Position numbers and translations under genes: made by a program
Assembly (NCBI GenBank): GCA_934102335.1
Contig: CAKOSP010000003.1
Span: forward strand, 80,219 to 144,218
DNA from: an uncultured Bacilli bacterium
Lineage (GTDB): Bacteria; Bacillota_I; Bacilli_A; RF39; UBA660
Direction: 5' to 3'
DNA: 64,000 nt
The notes under the pieces: model-generated
Databases searched by the model: none
What the model was told of the DNA's origin: nothing
The model's input: only the letters and a program-made list of their open reading frames with translations
Shown here: in pieces, positions 21,344 to 28,451 of the stretch
Layout: the number at the start of each line of letters is the position of its first letter
Position numbering within the stretch: the first letter of the stretch is position 1

Positions 21344-21988
21344 TTATGCACTCATTATTTTTCTTATTCGAGATAATCCCTTTTTCTCTAATCTTGAGAC
21401 TTTAACTTGACTAGTATTCATATTTTTAGCTATTTTATCCTGTGTTTTATCTTTAAAATAACGATCAACAATAACCTGTTTTTCATCACTTGGTAATTGT
21501 TCTAAAGATTCATAAAGCAATATTTTATCATCAGTTGAAATAGATTCTTCTAAAGCAATAGTTTCATACATATTTCTTTCATCTTCTTTATTACTATCTA
21601 AAGATAGAATTTCACAAGAACAAGCACATATTTGAGAAATAGTTTCTACAGGCAAATTAATTATTTTTGACATTTCTATATCACTAGGAACATGTCCCAG
21701 TTCTTGTGCATAAAAATATCTATTTTTTTCAATATACTTATACATTTTTAAAGTATCGCGATTTACTTTAATATTCTTTTTATTAGCCACAACAAACATT
21801 TCTCCAAAAATATATTTATAAGCAAAAGTACTAAATTTAGCTTCAGAATCAAGATTATAATTTTTATAAGCTTTCATAAGACCTAGCATGCCTGCTTGAT
21901 AAAGATCTTCTTTGTCAGTTCCATAAAATTTTGTAGCAATTTTATAAATTAATTTAGCATTATCTTTTACTACATCATTCGAAATCAT
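21344..21988 (-). CDS. sigF: Sporulation sigma factor, sigma-F/G type
   Basis: The 214-aa protein has sigma-70 region 2 (DLYQAGMLGLMKAYKNYN, KFSTFAYKYIFGEM), a short region 3, and region 4 ending SQVKVSRLEKKGLSRIRK, a phrase typical of sigma-F and sigma-G. It is some 40 residues shorter than the Bacillus protein. It lies 3 nt after a SpoIIAA-like gene and before spoVAC, so sigma-F is more likely than sigma-G. The anti-sigma gene spoIIAB, normally between spoIIAA and sigF, is missing. Assignment to F rather than G rests on context. Confidence 0.82.
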   Translation of the reverse strand: MISNDVVKDNAKLIYKIATKFYGTDKEDLYQAGMLGLMKAYKNYNLDSEAKFSTFAYKYIFGEMFVVANKKNIKVNRDTLKMYKYIEKNRYFYAQELGHVPSDIEMSKIINLPVETISQICACSCEILSLDSNKEDERNMYETIALEESISTDDKILLYESLEQLPSDEKQVIVDRYFKDKTQDKIAKNMNTSQVKVSRLEKKGLSRIRKIMSA

Positions 21989-21991
21989 TTT

Positions 21992-22321
21992 TTACGCTCC
22001 TAGCATTTCTACTGCTAAAAACTCATTATCAACTTTCTGAATTTTTAAAGGCTTCAAATATTTTTCTATTCTAGAATTTATTCCACATAAATACATTTTT
22101 CCTTTATTATTTTTTATAATGCATTTAAGATTTACTAAGGCTTCCATTCCCAAAATATCAATGTTTTTTAGATTACTCAAATTACATATTAAATATTTAA
22201 TACTATGTTTTTTAAGAAGGCTTATTAAATAATTATTTATACGATAAGTACCCTTTCTATCCAAAGATCCTTCCAATCTAACAAACAAGATAGAATTCTC
22301 GTATTCTATATCCATTTTCAA
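21992..22321 (-). CDS. spoIIAA: SpoIIAA-like STAS-domain protein without the usual phosphoserine
   Basis: In Bacillus SpoIIAA frees sigma-F by binding the kinase SpoIIAB, and SpoIIAB turns it off by phosphorylating Ser58 in a D-S-S-G segment. This 109-aa STAS protein has the fold pattern VRLEGSLDRKGTYRIN, then LICNLSNLKNIDILGMEAL. The equivalent site reads Asp55-Ile-Leu-Gly58, so no serine or threonine is available there. It sits 3 nt before sigF with no spoIIAB between. Either the switch was rewired or the protein now acts in another way. The position in the operon makes the name reasonable. Confidence 0.75.
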   Translation of the reverse strand: MKMDIEYENSILFVRLEGSLDRKGTYRINNYLISLLKKHSIKYLICNLSNLKNIDILGMEALVNLKCIIKNNKGKMYLCGINSRIEKYLKPLKIQKVDNEFLAVEMLGA

Positions 22322-22405
22322 ATATTATTCACCTTCCACATAAATATAGAACACTTTTTATTTTTTTTAAACACTTTCGACAAAACATATCAAAAGTTTT
22401 AATTA

Positions 22406-22957
22406 TTAATTAATTGCTACTTTATTTACATATAATTTATAACCATTAAAATCTATATTGCTATTTGAAGTATCAGCATTTTCAAATTCTGTAACATAAC
22501 AATCTCCCGTTAATTTTATAGAAGATGTTTTATCAAGAATTGACTTTATATTTTTAGCACTATTATATTTATTAATAACTCCTTCATAATAAGAATTACT
22601 AGCCAAATTCATTTGCAATGATGAGATATTATCAACCACAATATTTCCTTTAACAGATTGATTATCTAAAATAAGATCAACATCTCCACCATTAGATCCC
22701 TGATTACCCCAAGAATCACTTTTAATTCTTAAAAAATTACCATCATTATCATTATTAATAATTTTATTATTATTTAAGCTAATAGTAGCACTAGTATTAG
22801 TAACATAAAAGCTATCTCCTTTATTAGTAGTTATATTACTATTTTTAGCCGTTAAACTAGCCGTTCCTGAAGAAGCATCACCACTCATTGATTGATACAA
22901 AAATATATTTTTATAAGTTGTAGATTGTCCATTTAATGTACTGAAGTATTTATAATA
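22406..22957 (-). pseudogene. 5'-truncated remnant of a beta-helix (Cthe_2159-like) surface protein
   Basis: An open frame of 184 codons starts right after a stop at 22958 and has no credible start. It opens with NGQSTTYKNIFLYQSMSGDAS and continues through repeated strand turns (SNITTNKGDSFYVTNTSATI, SLNNNKIINND). These are the repeats of Cthe_2159-type carbohydrate-binding beta-helix proteins, which are several times longer. The conserved text continues up to the break, so the 5' part was lost, not just shortened. It lies inside the sporulation operon between dacF and spoIIAA. No signal peptide or ribosome site is present. Confidence 0.6.
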
Positions 22958-22963
22958 TTAAAG

Positions 22964-24118
22964 TTAATTTTTAACGACTATTTTACCACTTAAACTTATT
23001 TTTAAATTTCTTTTAATATAATCCCAGAAATTAGCCTTTAAAATATCTTCTTTCACTGTTAAATCTACATTTGTTACCACATTTCCATCTGTATCCAATA
23101 TTTGAGCAGTTCCTATAACATCACCTTTTTTAATAGGAGCTTTTATTTCATCAATTAAAATATTAAAAGTATAGTCCTGAGATTGTTCACTAATTTTTAA
23201 TAACTTTGTTGCTGGATTTTTAAGAACTATTTCTGCGTAATCTTTTTTTCCTCCGACAACTTTTATTCTTCCAAGTATTTCATTAGAATCCTTTATAACA
23301 TTAAGCTTATAAGTATTAAACCCATAATTTAACATTTTAACAGTATCCTCAGTTCTTGCATTAGTACTATCTTCTTTCATAACAACACTTATTAATCTTA
23401 AATCATTTTTCTTTGCTGTAGCAGTTAAACAATAACCAGCTGATTTAGTAAAACCTGTTTTAAGACCATCTGCACCATTATAAAATTTTATTAATTTATT
23501 TGTATTAACTAACCATGTTTTAGACCCATCATTTTTAGTTAAGTATTCTTCATAAATACTAGAATACTCTAATATTTTTTCATGTTTTAAAAGCTCTTTA
23601 GCCATAATTGCCATATCTCTTGCTGATGAATAATGATTCTCAACATCAAGTCCATGTGGATTTACAAAATTAGTATTAGAAAGATTTAAAGCTTTAGCCT
23701 TTTCATTCATCATATTAACAAATCCTTCAACAGATCCTCCTATACGTTCTGCCATTGCCACTGCAGCATCGTTACCAGAGGCAACAGCAATACCTTTTAA
23801 AAGCTCTGATACCTTATAAACTTCACCTTCTTGTAAAAAAACTTGTGATCCACCCATCGAAGCAGCTTCTTTTGTTATTGTAACTTCATCATCAAAAGTA
23901 ATATTACCATTATCTATAGCTTCCATAATTAAAAGCATAGTCATAATTTTAGTCATAGAAGCAGGAGCTAATTTTTCATCAGCATTTTTTTCATATAAAA
24001 CTTCACCACTAGAACTATCAATTAATATAGCGCTTAAAGCATTCAAAGTTAAATCTTCTGCTTTAACTAAAGTAATTAAACTAAAAAAAACACAAAATAT
24101 TACTAAAAGTTTTTTCAT
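22964..24118 (-). CDS. dacF: D-alanyl-D-alanine carboxypeptidase (DacF-like)
   Basis: This penicillin-binding protein trims the terminal D-Ala from peptidoglycan side chains; DacF acts on spore cortex. Motifs: signal peptide (1-20), SxxK at Ser54-Met-Thr-Lys57, SGN at 114-116 and KTG at 220-222. A C-terminal PBP5-type beta domain and an amphipathic end (ANFWDYIKRNLKISLSGK) for membrane attachment follow. At 384 aa it is complete. It precedes spoIIAA and sigF as in Bacillus, though a remnant gene now lies between. AGAGGTGTA gives the ribosome site. DacA/B relatives are the alternative. Confidence 0.92.
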   Translation of the reverse strand: MKKLLVIFCVFFSLITLVKAEDLTLNALSAILIDSSSGEVLYEKNADEKLAPASMTKIMTMLLIMEAIDNGNITFDDEVTITKEAASMGGSQVFLQEGEVYKVSELLKGIAVASGNDAAVAMAERIGGSVEGFVNMMNEKAKALNLSNTNFVNPHGLDVENHYSSARDMAIMAKELLKHEKILEYSSIYEEYLTKNDGSKTWLVNTNKLIKFYNGADGLKTGFTKSAGYCLTATAKKNDLRLISVVMKEDSTNARTEDTVKMLNYGFNTYKLNVIKDSNEILGRIKVVGGKKDYAEIVLKNPATKLLKISEQSQDYTFNILIDEIKAPIKKGDVIGTAQILDTDGNVVTNVDLTVKEDILKANFWDYIKRNLKISLSGKIVVKN

Positions 24119-24147
24119 ATTACACCTCTAATAATTTTTATGTTTAA

Positions 24148-24189
24148 TTTTAAATATTATTAACTATATTTTTTACAATTTTTTTAATT
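24148..24189. repeat. 42-bp direct repeat, orphan copy of the ylxM 3' end
   Basis: Identical base for base to 27047-27088, which encodes the last 12 codons and stop of ylxM. This copy is not attached to any ylxM coding sequence and stands 30 nt before dacF. Confidence 0.9.
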
Positions 24190-24279
24190 ATTGTATAAAA
24201 TAACATTCGTATAATTTCAAAACTTTACTTCATAAATTTTTACATACTTTTTTAAATTAGTTAATATTTCTATTTTTTC
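24190..24279. other. Non-coding AT-rich stretch downstream of the small ORF
   Basis: Between the orphan repeat and the small ORF the sequence is highly AT-rich. I see no hairpin with a T-run, no ribosome site and no coding pattern. Confidence 0.4.
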
Positions 24280-24429
24280 TTAATTTATAAAACTTGATTT
24301 TTTATCAAAATTAACAGTAAGTTTTCTATTATCTAAATACTTTCCAGATAACACCATGTCAATACTACAATCAGTATTTCTATCAAACGAATAATCGTTT
24401 AAAAAAGTTCTATCATCTACCTTCTTCAT
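24280..24429 (-). CDS. Small ORF, 49 aa, overlapping the end of the kinase-like gene
   Basis: ATG at 24427-24429 opens a 49-codon frame beginning MKKVDDRTFLNDYSFDRNT and ending in TAA. It starts inside the last codons of the 24413 gene in another frame. A GAGGGG ribosome site lies nine bases upstream. Charged and hydrophobic residues are mixed normally and codon use looks like the neighbours, so it may be real, or the tail of a decayed gene. I recognise no family. Confidence 0.4.
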   Translation of the reverse strand: MKKVDDRTFLNDYSFDRNTDCSIDMVLSGKYLDNRKLTVNFDKKSSFIN

Positions 24430-25093
24430 TATTAATTTCCCCTCTAAAACATAATTTCCTTATTTTAACATTATTTCGGAATTCTTCAGCATTTATACTT
24501 TTACAATATTTAGCAATATCTTCTTTAGTCAAATTAGAACATTTATCAATCACTTTTATAATTCTATCCACTATTTCATTAAATGACAAATCATCTCCAT
24601 TTATAAAAACATAAGGAGCTCCACTTTTCTCAGCTAAACACAACATTTTATCATAACCAAGTGATAATTTCTTTTCATTCAACAAATCTTTATCATCAAC
24701 ACTTCTTTCTTTTATATGACGTATCCTATTTTCAACACTTGAATATAAAATAATTGTTAAATCTGGAAAAACCCCGATATCTACTAAAAAGTTAAAAAAG
24801 ATATCATTAATCTCGGTATTATTCCAAAAATAAGTTGATAATATATGCTTATCCAAAATAATGTTTTTATTTTTTAATTGCACTCCCAGCAAATTACTAA
24901 AACCAAAGAAAATTGCTTTTAAGCCGTCATTCAACAAATAAATTTTTTGGCACAAATTTTCGTATTCTAAATCAGATAGTTGTAAATAGTTTTTTAAAGG
25001 TTTTTCCATATATTCATACCCTGTTTTTTCGGAAATAATTTTAGAAATTGTTGTCTTGCCTGAACCGTCCATTCCTTCAATAGCTATTATCAT
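24413..25093 (-). CDS. Thymidylate/deoxynucleoside-kinase-like P-loop protein
   Basis: The 226-aa protein starts with the P-loop MIIAIEGMDGSGKTTISK (Walker A at residues 6-14), has an IILDKHILSTYFW segment like the DR(Y/H) motif, and a lid-like RSVDDKDLLNEK region. These are features of the dTMP kinase/deoxynucleoside kinase group. It is divergent: another, better dTMP kinase lies at 49218, and the usual C-terminal pattern is missing. It ends in TGA. It is within the repeat-bounded cassette, upstream neighbour of which is an alpha/beta hydrolase 20 nt away. Substrate cannot be stated. Confidence 0.7.
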   Translation of the reverse strand: MIIAIEGMDGSGKTTISKIISEKTGYEYMEKPLKNYLQLSDLEYENLCQKIYLLNDGLKAIFFGFSNLLGVQLKNKNIILDKHILSTYFWNNTEINDIFFNFLVDIGVFPDLTIILYSSVENRIRHIKERSVDDKDLLNEKKLSLGYDKMLCLAEKSGAPYVFINGDDLSFNEIVDRIIKVIDKCSNLTKEDIAKYCKSINAEEFRNNVKIRKLCFRGEINNEEGR

Positions 25094-25113
25094 AAATCCA
25101 CCTATTAATTTTA

Positions 25114-25965
25114 TTAGACATCTAAATAATTGAAAATCAAATCAATTAATTCATTTTCTTTATTTTTAAAATTATGATCTGCTTCAGACAAAATATCATA
25201 TTTGGCATTTTGACAATTTTTGATAACTGTTTCCATATATTCTTTCCCATTTTCGCCAATGTCATTCGACCCTATTATTATATATATCGGTTTATTAATA
25301 GAATTCAACAATGAAAAATCCCCGTCGATGGTTTTATATGGAATATTATTAATATTTTTATTTGTAATTTCCTGATAGTATGTTTCACTAGACATTATAC
25401 AAAAACCCAGAAATTTCTTACTCAAAATTTTAGTAGGGTTATTAGCATTAATATTATCCAGTGCCTCTTCTAATAAACCTTCATGCATTTCTAATTTAGA
25501 AAAATTGACATTATCTTGTGGAGCTAATAATATTACTTTTGATATTTTACTATTATCTCTTCTACTTAAATAATATACAATCTTATTGCATCCCATGCTA
25601 TGACATAACACTACAATTTCTTCGTAATTCATTTTTTTTAAAAAGTTAAACCATGCATCAATATCAAAAATAGAGTCTTCAAATTTTTCAAAAGCTGCAC
25701 CTTTCATTTTGGACTTCAACTTACCATCCTCTCTCAAAAAAGGAAATTCAATAACTTGAAAAGATCCTTGATTATGACTAAACAAAAAATCATAACCTCT
25801 TCGGCAGCTTTCATTTGCAATTTCTCTAGGAAATTTTGAACCAAAAAAATTTCCAGTCAATCCAGGTATATACAATATACATTTCTTATTAATTTCATTT
25901 TTTGATAAGCATCCAAATAATTTTATTTTTTGTTTGGTCATAGTTTCTACAAATTCAAAACTCAT
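25114..25965 (-). CDS. Alpha/beta hydrolase, substrate unknown
   Basis: The 283-aa protein shows the alpha/beta hydrolase plan: LYIPGLTGNFFGS at 31-43 for the oxyanion region, nucleophile Ser123 in VLCHSMGCNK, an acid candidate near 234 (GSNDIGENG) and His264 in EADHNF. There is no signal peptide, so it acts in the cytoplasm. A degenerate paralogue lies directly upstream on the same strand, which suggests a local duplication. It belongs to the repeat-bounded cassette. The fold is clear, the reaction unknown. Confidence 0.82.
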   Translation of the reverse strand: MSFEFVETMTKQKIKLFGCLSKNEINKKCILYIPGLTGNFFGSKFPREIANESCRRGYDFLFSHNQGSFQVIEFPFLREDGKLKSKMKGAAFEKFEDSIFDIDAWFNFLKKMNYEEIVVLCHSMGCNKIVYYLSRRDNSKISKVILLAPQDNVNFSKLEMHEGLLEEALDNINANNPTKILSKKFLGFCIMSSETYYQEITNKNINNIPYKTIDGDFSLLNSINKPIYIIIGSNDIGENGKEYMETVIKNCQNAKYDILSEADHNFKNKENELIDLIFNYLDV

Positions 25966-26024
25966 TTTTTATTTCTCCTCATTATATACATTTTATATTA
26001 TATCATAACCACTACGGATAAATT

Positions 26025-26742
26025 TCATTTTTTTAAAATAAGAGAATTATTCGAACTAGATAAATGTCTTTTATTTAAAGATTCGGCAACTTTTTGACCA
26101 ACTATTTCTTCTTTGCCAAAATAAATATGATCAGCATCAGCTATTTCGTGACAATCGACAATAATACTAGGATTTGCATAAATAATTAACTTACTAATAT
26201 AATTCTTAATATAATTTTCTTTAGAACCATAAATTATTGTAATAGGTTTATCAATGCTAGAGTATTGATAAAAATCTTTTTTTATACCATTAACTAATGG
26301 AAGATTGTCAAAATTTTTACTATTCATCATACATAGAAAACTTTTACTAGTTTTATAGAAAAAATGCACTTTAATTAACTCTTCTGGCAAACCATTTTCA
26401 ACATTTTTTCTTGCCTTTTCTAATAATTCATCATAATCGTCGTAACATCTTATTCTATTTGCAAAATCGGGCGGTGATAAAAATACTATATTATTAACAA
26501 ATTGTTTACCAAAAGTACTATTATTCATATAAAATATAAATTTATTTGCTCCTGAACTATGACATATGATATCTATTTGAGTATAACCTTTCAAAGACAG
26601 ATAAATAAGCCATCGCATCTAGCCTACATGGGTATTCGATTTTGACTTCTTGTTTATTTAATATTATTGGTGTATTTACTTTAGCATTCAATTTATTGAA
26701 TATATATCCTACCTTTATAATTGGAAACTTTAATTTTTCCAT
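26025..26742 (-). pseudogene. Broken second alpha/beta hydrolase (frameshift and internal loss)
   Basis: Two overlapping frames make up one decayed gene. The first (26557-26742) starts MEKLKFPIIKVGYIFNK and ends soon after CRLDAMAYLS. The second (26025-26618) continues LKGYTQIDIICHSSGANK, with nucleophile-like CHSSG, and a late ADADH segment. Lined up with the intact neighbour at 25114, the frame changes near 26590-26610, and about 60 residues that should hold the oxyanion part are missing. It may still be translated as two pieces, but it is unlikely to be active. Confidence 0.7.
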
Positions 26743-26767
26743 TACCTATCACCTCTATTTTCTACAT

Positions 26768-26810
26768 TAAAAAAGGCGTCAAAAAACAATTTTATTGTAT
26801 TATTGACACC
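26768..26810 (-). terminator. Hairpin with T-run just upstream of the broken hydrolase
   Basis: GGTGTCA and TGACGCC arms, one wobble pair, followed by six T on the minus strand. It lies 26 nt before the hydrolase start, where an attenuator would sit. Confidence 0.6.
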
Positions 26811-26875
26811 TTCAAAAACTTTGAAATAAAGCATAAATAATAAGTTAAAGATTTTTTAAATTTTACTTCACTCAT
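26792..26875 (-). CDS. Possible leader peptide, 27 aa
   Basis: ATG at 26873-26875 opens MSEVKFKKSLTYYLCFISKF and ends in TAA inside the 5' arm/loop of the hairpin at 26768-26810. A GAGGAG site lies 12 nt upstream, which is long. The arrangement, a short peptide ending in a terminator hairpin, is like an attenuator leader. It may be chance in this AT-rich DNA. Confidence 0.3.
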   Translation of the reverse strand: MSEVKFKKSLTYYLCFISKFLKVSIIQ

Positions 26876-26959
26876 ATTCTTTTAATACTCCTCTACAACT
26901 ATATCACGATACTAATCACTTTATTTTAATAAAAATAAATTACTATTTAGCAGAGAGTT

Positions 26960-27003
26960 TTAACAACAAAAACTGCCTACAAATTTAAATCACTTATAGG
27001 TAG
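26960..27003 (-). terminator. Likely terminator of ftsY-ylxM
   Basis: CTACCTA and TAGGCAG form an imperfect stem (one A-C mismatch) followed by TTTTTGTTGTT on the minus strand, 50 nt after the ylxM stop. Confidence 0.5.
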
Positions 27004-27004
27004 T

Positions 27005-27032
27005 ATTATAAACAAATTATACTAAAAGTCAA
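27005..27032 (-). promoter_or_regulatory. Promoter reading into the cassette
   Basis: TTGACT (27027-27032), 16 nt, TATAAT (27005-27010) on the minus strand, just inside the ylxM-side repeat. It would drive the hydrolase and kinase genes. The long (about 250 nt) untranslated stretch that follows holds the hairpins and short ORF listed separately and otherwise nothing I recognise. Confidence 0.65.
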
Positions 27033-27046
27033 TAATTAATTATAAT

Positions 27047-27088
27047 TTTTAAATATTATTAACTATATTTTTTACAATTTTTTTAATT
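27047..27088. repeat. 42-bp direct repeat within the ylxM 3' end
   Basis: Second copy of the 42-bp sequence at 24148-24189, here forming the last 12 codons and stop of ylxM. Confidence 0.9.
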
Positions 27089-27351
27089 TTATCTAAATCA
27101 TCTATTGATTCAATTTCTCTTAACTTAGTTTTATACTCATATAAATGAAATATTTTTTCATAATACTCTAATTTATTCTCGCAGTCTTTTACAACTTTAC
27201 CAACAAATGATTTTGAAACTTGATTGTCTTCAGCAATTTCTTGCATAGACCAGTTTTCTTCAAAATAAAGTTTAAATATTTCTTGCTGTTTTTTTGTTAA
27301 AAGTTCTTTATAAATATCAAACAAATTATTATAATAAACAAAGTTTTCCAT
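27049..27351 (-). CDS. ylxM: YlxM-family helix-turn-helix protein linked to the SRP genes
   Basis: YlxM is a small DNA-binding-like protein usually encoded next to ffh or ftsY and thought to modulate the signal recognition particle. The 100-aa product has the family's LLTKKQQEIFKLYFEENWSM and the recognition-helix part QEIAEDNQVSKSFVGKVVKDC. Its start overlaps the ftsY stop, so the two are coupled. Its last 42 nt are repeated 2.9 kb away. Length is typical. Confidence 0.88.
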   Translation of the reverse strand: MENFVYYNNLFDIYKELLTKKQQEIFKLYFEENWSMQEIAEDNQVSKSFVGKVVKDCENKLEYYEKIFHLYEYKTKLREIESIDDLDKIKKIVKNIVNNI

Positions 27352-28337
27352 TACACCATATCCTTAAATAAACCATAAATATAATCTTCTATATCAAATG
27401 CTTTTAAATCATCCATTGTTTCTCCAAGTCCCACAAATTTAACTGGTATTTTTACATTTTCTTTAATTGCTAAAACTATACCACCTTTTGCTGATCCATC
27501 AAGTTTTGTTAATACAATTCCAGTAATATTTGTAATTTTTTTAAATTCTTCTGCTTGTAAAATTCCATTTTGACCTGTTGTCGCATCAATTACTAATAAA
27601 GTTTCATGTGGAGCTGAAGGAATAAACTTTTTAATAACTCTATTAATTTTTTCAAGTTCATTCATTAAATTAACCTTATTATGTAATCTTCCTGCCGTAT
27701 CTATTAAAATTATATCCACATTTTCTTTTTTACCATATAAAAGTCCATCATATATAACCCCAGCAGGATCTACTTGTTCTTTCCCATAAAAAAGTGCTCC
27801 TGTACGTTCAGCCCAAATTTCTAATTGCTTAATAGCTCCGGCTCTAAATGTATCACCCGCTATCATTAAAACTTTTTTACCTTCTTTTATATATTTATGA
27901 GCTAGCTTGGCAATAGTGGTTGTTTTGCCAACTCCATTTACTCCAACTGTCAATATAACTGTTGGCCCCTCACTTTGCATATTAATTTTATCAGTTAAAA
28001 AATCACTATCAACATAAATAATAAATAATTCATCTACAATTACTTCTTTTAAATATTCTGTATCTACAATATTTTCTTGTTTAACTCTTTTTCTTAATCT
28101 ATCCATAAAATTCATAACTGTATTAACACCAATATCAGCTTTTATTAATAGATTTTCTAATTCTTCATAATATTGTTCAGTAACTTTATTATATTTTTTT
28201 CCTAAAATACTTAAAGATGAAACAAATTCATTCCTTGTTTTTTCTAAACCTTTATCATATAGTTTAACATCTTCATTTTTAGTGCTTTCAACTTCTTTTT
28301 TACTAACAATTTTTTTTAATTTATCAAAAAATCCCAT
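27351..28337 (-). CDS. ftsY: Signal recognition particle receptor FtsY
   Basis: FtsY is the membrane-associated GTPase that receives ribosome-SRP complexes for co-translational protein insertion. The NG domain has G1 GVNGVGKTTTIAKLA, DTFRAGAIKQLEIW, G3 DTAGRLHNK, G4 TKLDGSAKGG and the end phrase VGLGETMDDLKAFD. The acidic A domain is nearly absent, as in many Bacillota. The frame is open further upstream, but MGFFDKLKKIV with a GAGGGTGAT site at 28337 is the natural start (328 aa). It is coupled to ylxM. Confidence 0.96.
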   Translation of the reverse strand: MGFFDKLKKIVSKKEVESTKNEDVKLYDKGLEKTRNEFVSSLSILGKKYNKVTEQYYEELENLLIKADIGVNTVMNFMDRLRKRVKQENIVDTEYLKEVIVDELFIIYVDSDFLTDKINMQSEGPTVILTVGVNGVGKTTTIAKLAHKYIKEGKKVLMIAGDTFRAGAIKQLEIWAERTGALFYGKEQVDPAGVIYDGLLYGKKENVDIILIDTAGRLHNKVNLMNELEKINRVIKKFIPSAPHETLLVIDATTGQNGILQAEEFKKITNITGIVLTKLDGSAKGGIVLAIKENVKIPVKFVGLGETMDDLKAFDIEDYIYGLFKDMV

Positions 28338-28372
28338 ATAATCACCCTCATAAGTTAAATTATAACACATTC

Positions 28373-28401
28373 TAGACAAATTCACTATTTTATAGTATAA
28401 T
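28373..28401 (+). promoter_or_regulatory. Promoter of rnjA
   Basis: TAGACA (28373-28378), 17 nt, TATAAT (28396-28401), about 50 nt before the start, which has an AAGGAGGA ribosome site. Confidence 0.75.
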
Positions 28402-28451
28402 GTTTTCAGTTAAAAAACTTTTTTATTTTTTTTAAGGAGGAATTATACAAT

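Larger units (their letters stand above)
24148..27088. mobile_element. Putative inserted cassette of about 2.9 kb bounded by 42-bp direct repeats
   Basis: Perfect 42-bp repeats (24148-24189 and 27047-27088) enclose a dTMP-kinase-like gene, an intact and a broken alpha/beta hydrolase and small ORFs. One repeat completes ylxM and the other is an orphan next to dacF. This is what integration into a gene's 3' end leaves behind. No integrase is inside, so it is either decayed, moved in trans, or arose by another recombination event. Confidence 0.5.
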
